Source: an uncultured Eubacteriales bacterium
GTDB taxonomy: Bacteria > Bacillota > Clostridia > Oscillospirales > Acutalibacteraceae
Direction: 5' to 3'
Assembly (NCBI GenBank): GCA_900318495.1
Contig: ONLA01000024.1
Location: 1-37,682 of the forward strand
DNA: 37,682 nt
How positions within the stretch are numbered: position 1 is the first letter of the stretch; every line of letters begins with the position of its first letter. This document shows, piece after piece, positions 23,945 through 31,649 of the stretch. Under the pieces are notes generated by a model. It was given only the letters and a program-made list of their open reading frames with translations, was not told the origin of the DNA and did not search any database. Position numbers and translations under genes: made by a program.

Positions 23945-24868
23945 TCAAATTTTTTCGCAGATTCTCAACTTTGCACTCCTTGCTCTGGGGTTTCGGAGCA
24001 ATTCTGTTTCATTTGCACAAACGGGTTTTCGCGTTACAAGCCGCGCCTTGGGCTTGTTTCCGCACACGCAAACCGGGAAGTCCTTGGGGCAAGTGCAGCC
24101 CCGGCACCAGTCTGCCATTTTTTGTTTTACAATGCGGTCTTCAAGCGAATGAAACGTGATTACAGCCAGCCTTCCGCCCTTTGAAAGCATTGAAAAAGCG
24201 TCGTCAAGTCCTTTTTCAAGCACGGTAAGCTCGTCGTTTACGGCTATGCGGATTGCCTGAAAGGTTTTACGCGCCGGGTGACCGTCGCGCCGCGCCTTTT
24301 GAGGCACGTTTGCCTTTACCGTTTCGGCAAGCTCAAGGGTTGTTGTTATGGGCGACTGCTCGCGCCGTGAAACAATTCCCCTTGCGATTGAACCGGCGTA
24401 CTTTTCCTCGCCGTACTCAAAGATTATCTTTCGCAAATCCTCGAACGGCAGTGTATTTACAAGCTCCTCGGCGGTTATTCCGCTTTGGCTCATCCGCATA
24501 TCGAGCGGCGCGTCCTCGTGAAACGAAAAGCCGCGCGACGCGGTGTCGAGCTGGTGAGACGACACGCCGATGTCAAACAGCGCTCCGTCAATCCGCCCTA
24601 CTCCTCTGAGCTGAAGCAAATCCTTCATATTTCCGAAGTTGCCCATAACTATTATGGAGTTTTCGTTTTTCTTAAACCTTTCGGTCAGCGTTTGAATGGC
24701 GTCGGGATCCTGGTCAATGGAAATAAGCTTGCCTGTTGTAAGGTGCTTTAATATTTCGCCGCTGTGTCCTCCGCCGCCCGCGGTGCAGTCTACATATATT
24801 CCGTTTTCTTTTATGCCGAGTCCCTCGATTGTCTCCTTCAGAAGAACCGGAACATGAGAAAATTCCAT
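23945..24868 (-). CDS. rsmH: 16S rRNA (cytosine1402-N4)-methyltransferase
   Basis: SAM-dependent methyltransferase of 307 aa that methylates C1402 of 16S rRNA in the P-site. It shows HVPVLLKE at the N-terminus, the SAM loop VDCTAGGGGHSGEIL, FDIGVSSHQLD, the helical insert domain with FEYGEEKYAGSIAR, and the C-terminal FHSLEDRIVKQ and a Cys-rich CRGCTCPKDFPVCVC stretch. ATG 24868 has AAGGAGG. It is 10 bp behind mraZ and co-transcribed with it, the standard head of a dcw cluster. Confidence 0.97.
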   Translation of the reverse strand: MEFSHVPVLLKETIEGLGIKENGIYVDCTAGGGGHSGEILKHLTTGKLISIDQDPDAIQTLTERFKKNENSIIVMGNFGNMKDLLQLRGVGRIDGALFDIGVSSHQLDTASRGFSFHEDAPLDMRMSQSGITAEELVNTLPFEDLRKIIFEYGEEKYAGSIARGIVSRREQSPITTTLELAETVKANVPQKARRDGHPARKTFQAIRIAVNDELTVLEKGLDDAFSMLSKGGRLAVITFHSLEDRIVKQKMADWCRGCTCPKDFPVCVCGNKPKARLVTRKPVCANETELLRNPRARSAKLRICEKI

Positions 24869-24878
24869 AGCGTCCTCC

Positions 24879-25298
24879 TTAGAATGTGAGAAGATTCAGC
24901 GCTTCGCCGATTATATCGTCCTGCGAAGCCATAAAGCTGTCAAACTTCTGCTTGCTCCATATTTCAAGGCGTGTGTTCATTCCGATTACAAGCGCCTCGC
25001 CTTCCAGCGACGCGAACTCGCGCAAGGTCTGCGGTATTATTACCCTGCCCTGCGCGTTGGGGGTAACCTCAACCGCGGTTGCGGTAAACACATATTGCAG
25101 AGCCATTGCCTTTTTTACAGGCAACGCGTTTATTTTAGCGGAAATCTCGTCAAACTGCTGCTTTGACAGCACCTGAACACAGCAATTTCCGAAGCCGCGC
25201 GCAAGATAGAAGCTTTCGCCGAGCTCTTCACGGAATTTGGCGGGCAAAACTATTCTGCCTTTTGAGTCGATTGAATGATTTGACATACCCGAGAACAT
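24879..25298 (-). CDS. mraZ: Transcriptional regulator MraZ
   Basis: AbrB-fold regulator of 139 aa that controls its own dcw operon in species studied. It contains the two conserved half-domains, DSKGRIVLPAKFREEL near the N-terminus and NAQGRVIIPQTLREFA in the second half. The start is the ATG at 25298 with AGGAGG 7 nt upstream; the longer open frame would run through the promoter and operator. Five direct 10-bp-spaced boxes between its promoter and start fit autoregulation. Confidence 0.96.
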   Translation of the reverse strand: MFSGMSNHSIDSKGRIVLPAKFREELGESFYLARGFGNCCVQVLSKQQFDEISAKINALPVKKAMALQYVFTATAVEVTPNAQGRVIIPQTLREFASLEGEALVIGMNTRLEIWSKQKFDSFMASQDDIIGEALNLLTF

Positions 25299-25323
25299 TT
25301 GCCCACCTCCTATATAACGATAA

Positions 25324-25371
25324 TTGTCACTATAGTGCCACTGAAATGACCAATATGTCACTTTATGACAC
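25324..25371 (-). promoter_or_regulatory. MraZ operator: five direct boxes with 10-11 bp period
   Basis: On the minus strand GTGTCAT, GTGACAT, GGTCATT, GTGGCAC and GTGACAA begin at 25371, 25361, 25351, 25341 and 25330, one helical turn apart. Known MraZ sites are tandem GTG-containing boxes with about 10-bp period upstream of mraZ. Here they lie just after the predicted transcript start, which suggests repression. Confidence 0.8.
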
Positions 25372-25382
25372 CACGTGGTAAT

Positions 25383-25411
25383 ATTATAACGCAAGTACAG
25401 AGAAAAATCAA
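25383..25411 (-). promoter_or_regulatory. mraZ/dcw operon promoter
   Basis: On the minus strand TTGATT (25406-25411), a 17-nt spacer and TATAAT (25383-25388). Predicted initiation near 25376 places the MraZ boxes at about +5 to +52. Confidence 0.8.
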
Positions 25412-25501
25412 GACAAAGTTTTCAAAATTTTAATTTTTATTACAAATTTATATTTCGGGTTTTCAGGAACCCCGTTTACTTGAAAAAAACATATTCATTA
25501 G

Positions 25502-27244
25502 CTCATATACGGCGGCTGTGCCGTCACCTTTGAGCGTTCGGACGGTTTGGAAGCCATCGAAGAAGCCGCTTTTTTCGAATGCGGACAATTAACGGGAATC
25601 AATTTACCCGAAGGTCTGAAATCCCTTGAAAAAGATGCGTTTAATTCCTGCGGCAATCTGAGCAGAGTGAATGTGCCCGACGGCGTTAAAGCTATCGAAA
25701 ACTACACCTTTGCATACTGTAAAAAATTAAGTGAAGTCCGTCTGTCCGATAATCTGGAATCTATAGGACAAGATGCTTTTTCAAGTTGCTATGCTTTGGA
25801 AAGCATTACGCTCCCTCCGCGGCTTAAAACTATTGGCGAAGGTGCGTTTATACGCAGCGGACTAAAGGAAATTACTATTCCGGAATCGGTAGTTAATATC
25901 GGCGCTGCCGCGTTTCAGCTAATAGAAAATCTGAAAAAAGCAACCGTGCTGGGCACGCCAAACTTTAACGGTAACGTGGTCTTTTACAGACCGGCTCCCG
26001 GGTTTACTCTCACTTTTAAAAAAGCAATGAAGTTCAAAAGAGAACAATTTAGCGGACCGTTTTATTTTATGGCAGATGACGTCACTGTTTTTGTGCCTTA
26101 TGGCTGCACTTATAATGATGCTCTTATGACCGACGGCAACGCGGGCGAGATGTTTTCCGAGGCGAATATCGTTTTTACCCAACCGGTCGCCGGTCACTCA
26201 ATCTCACTTAACGGCGACATTGCGCTGAATTATTATCTTAACGTTCCCGAGAACACAGCGCTTCATTTTGAGTGGTACAACAAAACATTTGACCACACCT
26301 TAACCGCCGGTGATTTTGACGCGGCAAGCGGCTGTTATAAGGTTACTGTCAATGTTGCGGCTGCTGAAATGAATTATCCCATCACAATGACCTGTAAGGT
26401 TTGGGATAAGTATTCGGAAACCGACGTTTTCAGCGTGCGTGATTATATGGATATTATTCTGGACAGCGAATCCGGTTTCAGCAAAGATTATGTTTCCAAA
26501 AACGGAGAAAAGAAATACGGCTTGCTCGTTGATTTAGTTAAGAAAACGCTCGACTACGGCGCAAAGGCGCAGACGCGCTTTGGTGTGACTGGCGTTGCGC
26601 TTGCCAACGAAGGCGTGGATTACACAATGAAGCCTGTTACCGCCTATCACATTGAAACTCAGAAGTCCGATATGACCGCGGATTTGCACAAGTACGGCAT
26701 TGATTATATCGGAACGTCAATTGTGTTCCTTTCGTCTACCACGCTAAGACATTACTATGTTGTCAGCGACGCAAAGCTCTTTGAAAAGGTTAAGGACACC
26801 GCAAACTTTGACTTTGTTGACAAGGGAAAGCGTATTTGTTTTGAGCTTAAGGATATCTCCGCCGCGCAGCTGGACGTCGCAAAGGCTTTCACGCTCGGCG
26901 ACAGCGTTTACAGATATTCGGTTCTTGACTACTGCAAGCTTGTAATTGCCGACGAGAGCAAATCGCAGGAGGACAGAGAGCTTGCAATGGCAACCTATTG
27001 GTATAATGACGCCGCAAAGGCATATTTCTACGCCCCTGACGAATATGAGGACGATATGGTTTATACTAATACCTAATAAAAAGTAGCCAATCTTTGCGGT
27101 CTATTTTCCGCAATACTGCGTTGTCGTCCTTGCAAGGCGCCAGCCTTGCCGCGTCCTACAAAATTGGAAATAATAGTTTTTTCCTTGGAAGATACAATTA
27201 CCACATCAGGCCTTGATGAGTATGAGGATGATATTATTAAATAA
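25502..27244 (+). pseudogene. Broken leucine-rich-repeat (BspA-like) surface protein gene
   Basis: An open frame of about 525 codons (25502-27076) begins after an in-frame stop, in the middle of the LRR array, with no signal peptide, no convincing ribosome binding site and only a TTG (25547) as a possible start. Residues from that TTG to about 130 are LRR_5-type units (AFNSCGNLSRVNVPDGVKAI and similar). A second domain follows, starting near GHSISLNGDIALNYYLNVP, of a kind seen after LRRs in secreted Clostridia proteins. The frame stops inside a 96-bp dispersed repeat (27062-27157). Directly behind the repeat the same frame stays open for 28 codons and ends in DEYEDDIIK, echoing DEYEDDMV before the repeat. 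It is therefore probably truncated at the 5' end and split near the 3' end. A cytoplasmic product cannot be excluded. Confidence 0.75.
27062..27157 (+). repeat. Dispersed 96-bp element, copy C, inside the LRR gene end
   Basis: Full-length copy, identical to 37586-37681. Its fifth codon in the LRR frame is TAA. The 96 bp equal 32 codons, so the flanking frame is kept. Confidence 0.95.
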
Positions 27245-27281
27245 CGCCTTCCGTATAGCCGATTAGCAAGCGTCAGGAAAA

Positions 27282-27319
27282 AGGCTCTGTAATAAATGTC
27301 AGGGTAACAAACAGAGCCT
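27282..27319 (-). terminator. Distal terminator hairpin
   Basis: Stem AGGCTCTGT/ACAGAGCCT (9 bp, loop 20 nt), followed on the minus strand by TTTTTCC. Confidence 0.7.
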
Positions 27320-27348
27320 GAAAAAAGAAAATAAATATAAATAAAAAC

Positions 27349-27420
27349 AGAGCATATTTGTCCCAAATCCGTTTAAATGGAATTGCTTAGAAAGCCGAAA
27401 CGGAGGAGCAAATATGCTCT
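27349..27420 (-). terminator. Long nested hairpin followed by a T-rich tract
   Basis: Outer arms AGAGCATATTTG/CAAATATGCTCT (12 bp), then a 3-bp TCC/GGA step and an inner TCCGTTT/AAACGGA stem (7 bp), 22 paired positions in all. The minus strand continues CTGTTTTTATTTATATTT. It may be a terminator or a small structured RNA. Confidence 0.55.
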
Positions 27421-27445
27421 ATATTTATTTTACTGTTTTGTAAAT

Positions 27446-27476
27446 AAAAAACGCACGCATAGTGCGCACGCTTTTT
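27446..27476 (-). terminator. Terminator of the uvrC-side operon
   Basis: On the minus strand AAAAAGCGTGCGCA/TGCGTGCGTTTTTT folds with several G-T pairs and a 3-nt loop, then T-rich sequence. It is about 100 nt past the stop at 27578. Confidence 0.65.
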
Positions 27477-27577
27477 CGTCAGAATAATTTATACAATTGT
27501 TTATTTACAATTGTTTATTTTCGGCAGGCGTATTCCGTCAAGGAAACGCCGCGCCGCCGCGAATTGCGCGGTACCGC

Positions 27578-28042
27578 TTAATTTGACCTGCCCTTTTGAG
27601 AGTTGATAATGTTGGAGCGTGTCTTTTTAACCTCGCTGAGCTGTGAAGACAGGCTTTCCTCAGTGCGCTTCATTATGCTGTCAACATAAACATTAGCGGC
27701 TTTTCTGATTTCGGCTGACTTCTGCTTTGCGTCGTCAACGATTTCCTTTGCCTTTGCCTGCGCTTCGCGGACAATTTCGTTCTGGTTAAGCATAACCTTT
27801 TTGCGTTCCTCGGCAGAACGGATAATGTTCTCGGACTCGCGGTTAGCCTCGGCAAGAATTTGCTTTCTGTCGGAAACAATGTTCTTTGCCTGTCTTACCT
27901 CTGCCGGCATAGAATCCTGAATTTGGTCGATTATGTCGTAAACCTCGTCGCTGCTTACCATAACCTTGCCGCCCGAAAACGGAACTGCCTTTGCGTCATT
28001 TATTAAATCCTGAAGCTGTAAAATTAAATCGTCAACTTTCAT
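27578..28042 (-). CDS. Coiled-coil protein of unknown function downstream of coaD
   Basis: Soluble protein of 154 aa, largely helical and charged from about residue 45 to the end, with runs such as EEIVREAQAKAKEIVDDAKQ-type heptads resembling the stalk subunits of ATP synthases and DivIVA-like proteins; automated annotation often calls such proteins 'ATPase'. No catalytic motif is seen. The N-terminus (KVDDLILQLQDLINDAKAVP) may be a small dimerising helix. ATG 28042 has AGGAG 8 nt upstream; a GTG three codons earlier is possible but lies on the SD. It follows coaD by 39 bp and is the last gene of that operon. A role in cell division or envelope positioning is possible but not shown. Confidence 0.75.
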   Translation of the reverse strand: MKVDDLILQLQDLINDAKAVPFSGGKVMVSSDEVYDIIDQIQDSMPAEVRQAKNIVSDRKQILAEANRESENIIRSAEERKKVMLNQNEIVREAQAKAKEIVDDAKQKSAEIRKAANVYVDSIMKRTEESLSSQLSEVKKTRSNIINSQKGRSN

Positions 28043-28081
28043 TTCTTCCACTCCTATTTTTAATTTATGTAAAATTTTAAA

Positions 28082-28576
28082 TTAATACCTGTTTTCCCTT
28101 AATCTTTCCACAATTCTGCCGTGAACACATTCGGGGACAAAATTGCTTATGTCGCCGCCGTAGCTTCCGATTTCCCGAACCATACTTGAACTCAGGTACA
28201 TTGAATCGGAATCCGCGGTAAGGAATATTGTTTCAAGCTGCGGATAAAGGCGTTTGTTCGCAATCGCCATCTGAAACTCATACTCAAAGTCGCTGACAGC
28301 GCGCAAGCCTTTAACAATAGCGTCGATTTTATTCCTGCGGCAATACTCCGCAAGCAAGCCCTCAAAGCTTACCACCTCGACGTTCGGCAAGCCCTTTACC
28401 GCTTCGCGCATAAGCTCCATACGCTCCTCAATTGAAAAGCACGGATTTTTTGACGAGTTAACAAGCGCCGCTACATATACGCGGTCAAACATTTTTGACG
28501 CGCGCGTTATTATATCGAGGTGACCGAGCGTTACGGGATCGAAGCTGCCCGGACAAATTACTGATTTGTTTTTCAT
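28082..28576 (-). CDS. coaD: Phosphopantetheine adenylyltransferase
   Basis: Penultimate step of coenzyme A synthesis: adenylates 4'-phosphopantetheine with ATP. The 164 aa are the usual length. The nucleotidyltransferase motif is CPGSFDPVTLGHLD (TxGH), with KGLRAVSDFEYE and the C-terminal SSSMVREIGSYGG. Its ATG overlaps the rsmD stop by four bases, so the two are coupled; the rsmD-coaD pair is a widespread gene order. Confidence 0.97.
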   Translation of the reverse strand: MKNKSVICPGSFDPVTLGHLDIITRASKMFDRVYVAALVNSSKNPCFSIEERMELMREAVKGLPNVEVVSFEGLLAEYCRRNKIDAIVKGLRAVSDFEYEFQMAIANKRLYPQLETIFLTADSDSMYLSSSMVREIGSYGGDISNFVPECVHGRIVERLRENRY

Positions 28577-29121
28577 CTTGAAAAGTCCCTGTGTCTGAAT
28601 GTGGATATTTTTATTTTACCATAGCGATACTGTCTGTCAAGTACAAATTCACCGTAATTCGATAAAATTTCTTCATTTAACGGATTTTCCGCGATAATAA
28701 CTCCGGTGTCCTTCATACATTCCGCCACTCTGCCGAGCGCGTCGGGCAAAACTCCCGTTGAATACGGCGGATCAAGAAAAGCTATGTCAAAGCGTTCGGG
28801 ACACATTGACAAAAAACTGCGGTAATCGGTGTGAAAAACCTTTGCCCGGTCTTCAAGCCTTGTTGTTTTGAGGTTGCGCTTTACGGTTTCAACCGATTTT
28901 TTTGAATTGTCGGAAAAGTAAGCGCTTTTGGCGCCGCGGCTGAGCGCTTCTATTCCCATTTGTCCCGAGCCGGCGAACAGGTCAAGAAAAACCCTTCCCT
29001 CGGTTTCAAACTGTATAATCGAGAAAACCGCTTCCTTTACCCTGTCGGTGGTTGGACGCACGTTCTCGCCCTCGAGAGTTTCAAGCCTTCTTCCTCTTGC
29101 TGTTCCTGTAATTACACGCAT
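28573..29121 (-). CDS. rsmD: 16S rRNA (guanine966-N2)-methyltransferase
   Basis: SAM-dependent rRNA methyltransferase of 182 aa acting on the small subunit. It has RVITGTARGRRLE at the N-terminus, RPTTDRVKEAVFSI, the SAM site FLDLFAGSGQMGIEALSRGA and the catalytic DPPY in FLDPPYSTG. ATG 29121 follows AAAGGAAAG. It lies 77 bp behind uvrC and overlaps coaD. Confidence 0.96.
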   Translation of the reverse strand: MRVITGTARGRRLETLEGENVRPTTDRVKEAVFSIIQFETEGRVFLDLFAGSGQMGIEALSRGAKSAYFSDNSKKSVETVKRNLKTTRLEDRAKVFHTDYRSFLSMCPERFDIAFLDPPYSTGVLPDALGRVAECMKDTGVIIAENPLNEEILSNYGEFVLDRQYRYGKIKISTFRHRDFSR

Positions 29122-29198
29122 AAGCTTCTTTCCTTTACGCTATTAATGTATAGTATATCACAAACCGAAACATTTTACAACAATATTTTATTAAAAAA

Positions 29199-31031
29199 TT
29201 ATTCCTTGTCCGGATGAAAATATTTATAAACCGCCAAAGCGGTGTCTTTGGTCATTTTAGGAGCGTTTTTAAGCTCTTCAAGGTCGGCTTTTGAAATATT
29301 GTCGATTGTTCTGAAGTATTTCAGCAGAGCCTTTGCCCTGACCTCGCCCACTCCGTCAATGGTTGTAAGCGAGCTTTTAAAGGTCGCGTTTTTTCTGCGC
29401 TGATGATGATAGCCGATTGCGAAGCGGTGAACCTCGTCCTGCATCTTGCTGAGAAAGGCAAAAAGCTGACGTCTTGAATTAATCGCGATTTCGCCGCCGT
29501 CGCCCGTTACGGCGCGCGTGCGGTGCTTGTCGTCCTTTACCAAGCCGAAAAGCGGAACGCTGATGTTCATTTTCGCGAACACCTCTTTAACCGCCGCCAC
29601 CTGTCCCCTGCCGCCGTCGAGCAATATCAGGTCGGGAAGCTTGCCGAAGCCCTCGTCCGCTTCCTCAGCGTTGTAGTATTCGGTAAAGCGGCGCGTCAGA
29701 ACCTCCGCCATTGAAGCGTAGTCGTCCTGTCCGTCAAAGCCCTTGATTTTAAACTTTTTGTACGCGGATTTAAGCGGTTTTCCGTTTTTATACACTATCA
29801 TTCCGGCGACATTTTCGGTGCCGGCAAGGTTTGAGATGTCGTAGCTTTCTATATATTCGGGGATGTTGTCGAGCCCGAGGATTTCGCGCAGCTCCTCGAG
29901 CACGCTGTATTCGCGCACGGTGGCGCCCTTTTGCTGAGCCAAAGCCTCGGCGGCGTTTGAACGGCACATTGCCGCAAGCTGAGCCTGTTCGCCTCTTTGC
30001 GGCACGGTAAGGTTAACCTTTCCGCCGCGCTTTTCGCTGAGCCAGCGCGCCACATCGTCGAGCCCGTCGAGCGGATTGCCGAGCGCGATGTTTTTGGGAA
30101 CGTCGCCGCGCAAGGTGTAATAGCTTATTAAAAACTCCTCGGCGTCGCTTTGTTCGTCGCCGCTGTCAAAAATAAAGCTTTCGCGGTCAAACAGCCTGCC
30201 GCCCTCAAACCGGAACACCTGAAAGCAGGTTTTTCCGTCGTTTGAAAAAGATGCGATTACGTCCTCGTCAAGCACCTTGTTCGCGACAACCTTTTGCTTG
30301 TCGCCCATACGCTTAACAGCGCGGATTTTGTCGCGGATTCGCGCCGCGCGTTCAAATTCAAGGTTTTCGGCGGCTTCCTCCATTTGCGCTGTAAGCTGTT
30401 TGATTGAGTTTGACGAACCGCCCTTCAAAAAACCGAGCGCCTGGTGCAGGCTTTCGCGGTAATCGGCAAGCTTAACTCTGCCGGTGCAGGGCGCCATACA
30501 CTGTTTTATATGATAATTCAGGCAAGGCCTGCCCTTGCGGAAGTCGCGCGGAAAACTACGGCTGCAGGTCGGAAGCATAAATATTTTGTTTGCCTCCTCC
30601 ACCGCGCTTTTTACATAAAAGCTGCTTTTGTACGGTCCGATATATTCGGCGCCGTCGTCCTTTTTTTGCAGCACATAGCTTAGCTTGCTCCAGTCGCCCG
30701 GACTTACGCGGATATAGCTGTAGCCCTTGTCGTCCTTCAGCAAAATGTTATATTTGGGGGTGTGCTGCTTGATAAGGCTGCATTCAAGTATCAGCGCCTC
30801 GAATTCGCTGTCGGTGATGATGTACTCAAAATCATCTACGTTCGACACCATACGGCGCACCTTTTCGGGGTGGTTGTTTTGAGAGCCGAAGTATTGGCTG
30901 ACTCGATTTTTAAGCGCCTTTGCCTTTCCGATGTAAATAATTTCGCCGTCGGCGGCGTGCATAATATAAACTCCCGGCAAAAGCGGCAGCGCCATAGCCT
31001 TTTTTCTGAGCGCGCTCATTTTCGGATTCAC
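29199..31031 (-). CDS. uvrC: Excinuclease ABC subunit C
   Basis: Nuclease of 610 aa that makes both incisions in nucleotide excision repair. The GIY-YIG domain is at the N-terminus (LPGVYIMHAADGEIIYIGKA), the Cys-containing ISKCTGPC-equivalent here reads HIKQCMAPCTG, then a UVR motif (MEEAAENLEFERAARIRDKI), the RNase H-like endonuclease with ESYDISNLAG and LILLDGGRGQV, and a C-terminal helix-hairpin-helix (TTIDGVGEVRAKALLKYF). GTG 31031 has GGGAGG at good spacing. It starts a run uvrC-rsmD-coaD-coiled-coil gene, behind the ptsH terminator. Confidence 0.97.
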   Translation of the reverse strand: MNPKMSALRKKAMALPLLPGVYIMHAADGEIIYIGKAKALKNRVSQYFGSQNNHPEKVRRMVSNVDDFEYIITDSEFEALILECSLIKQHTPKYNILLKDDKGYSYIRVSPGDWSKLSYVLQKKDDGAEYIGPYKSSFYVKSAVEEANKIFMLPTCSRSFPRDFRKGRPCLNYHIKQCMAPCTGRVKLADYRESLHQALGFLKGGSSNSIKQLTAQMEEAAENLEFERAARIRDKIRAVKRMGDKQKVVANKVLDEDVIASFSNDGKTCFQVFRFEGGRLFDRESFIFDSGDEQSDAEEFLISYYTLRGDVPKNIALGNPLDGLDDVARWLSEKRGGKVNLTVPQRGEQAQLAAMCRSNAAEALAQQKGATVREYSVLEELREILGLDNIPEYIESYDISNLAGTENVAGMIVYKNGKPLKSAYKKFKIKGFDGQDDYASMAEVLTRRFTEYYNAEEADEGFGKLPDLILLDGGRGQVAAVKEVFAKMNISVPLFGLVKDDKHRTRAVTGDGGEIAINSRRQLFAFLSKMQDEVHRFAIGYHHQRRKNATFKSSLTTIDGVGEVRAKALLKYFRTIDNISKADLEELKNAPKMTKDTALAVYKYFHPDKE

Positions 31032-31063
31032 AAAAACACCTCCCGTACAGATTCATACTTACA

Positions 31064-31091
31064 AATAAAAACGGGCGGAATAAATCCGCCC
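31064..31091 (-). terminator. Terminator after ptsH
   Basis: Stem GGGCGGA/TCCGCCC (31073-31079 with 31085-31091), loop 5 nt, followed on the minus strand by GTTTTTATTTG. Confidence 0.9.
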
Positions 31092-31123
31092 TTGCCTTAA
31101 ATATACATTAATATAAGCAATAA

Positions 31124-31387
31124 TTATTCAGCAAAGCCTGACTCAACCAATTCGGCAAGACCTTCAACAGCCTCATTTTCGTCCGCGCCGTCGGCGATGA
31201 TTTTAATTGTTGTTCCGCCGATGATGCCGAGTGAAAGCACACCCAAAAGGCTCTTGGCGTTAACGCGGCGCTCTTCTTTCTCTACCCAAATTGTAGCCTT
31301 GTACTCGTTAGCCTTCTGAATGAAAAAAGTTGCGGGACGAGCGTGCAAGCCTGCTTTGTTCTGAACTAATACTTCCTTAACATACAT
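31124..31387 (-). CDS. ptsH: HPr-family phosphocarrier protein
   Basis: Small cytoplasmic protein of 87 aa. H15 in KAGLHARPAT is the PEP:PTS phosphorylation site and S46 in NAKSLLGVLSLGI is the regulatory site used by HPr kinase in Firmicutes. With both residues it is HPr and not Crh, which lacks His15. No PTS enzyme I or II gene is near, so it is monocistronic, with a strong promoter and terminator of its own. It could serve sugar uptake, carbon catabolite control, or both. Confidence 0.93.
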   Translation of the reverse strand: MYVKEVLVQNKAGLHARPATFFIQKANEYKATIWVEKEERRVNAKSLLGVLSLGIIGGTTIKIIADGADENEAVEGLAELVESGFAE

Positions 31388-31649
31388 TTTTGTTACCCTC
31401 TTCTCTTTAACACAAAATTTAAAGTGATTAAGCTGCTGCGGCTATTAAAACAATATTACTACAGCCTGTTAGAATATATTATAATCATTTTTTCGGTCAA
31501 GGTCAATAATATTATTTCAATTTCGTATTAATACTCACGATGTGTAGAATCTGCGGTGGATTTATTGTGCAAAATTACAACAAATAACAGCAAGTTTGTC
31601 AGTCTTGGTTCTACTATGTGCATTATTTTGTTACATTATGCGCAACATT
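31388..31649. other. Intergenic region between trmD and ptsH
   Basis: About 260 bp, AT-rich. It holds the ptsH promoter and its leader of about 84 nt. Between 31507 and 31649 no terminator with a clear T-tract follows trmD; only a weak inverted repeat (about 31566-31585 with 31616-31640) is visible. Confidence 0.5.
31478..31506 (-). promoter_or_regulatory. ptsH promoter
   Basis: On the minus strand TTGACC (31501-31506), a 17-nt spacer and TATAAT (31478-31483). TTGACC is duplicated in tandem, and the upstream copy has the right spacing. Confidence 0.82.

Larger units (their letters stand above)
27245..27577. other. Gene-free stretch with three stacked minus-strand hairpins
   Basis: About 330 bp with no convincing gene. 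On the minus strand it shows a terminator-like hairpin at 27446-27476, a long nested hairpin at 27349-27420 and another at 27282-27319. A degenerate REP-like sequence (CGCGAATTGCGCGGTACCGC) lies near 27541-27577, against the stop of the next gene. Confidence 0.6.

Noticed and set aside
27158-27244. Independent small gene encoding the EYEDD tail
   Set aside because: No ribosome binding site in the preceding repeat; it fits better as the cut-off 3' end of the LRR gene.
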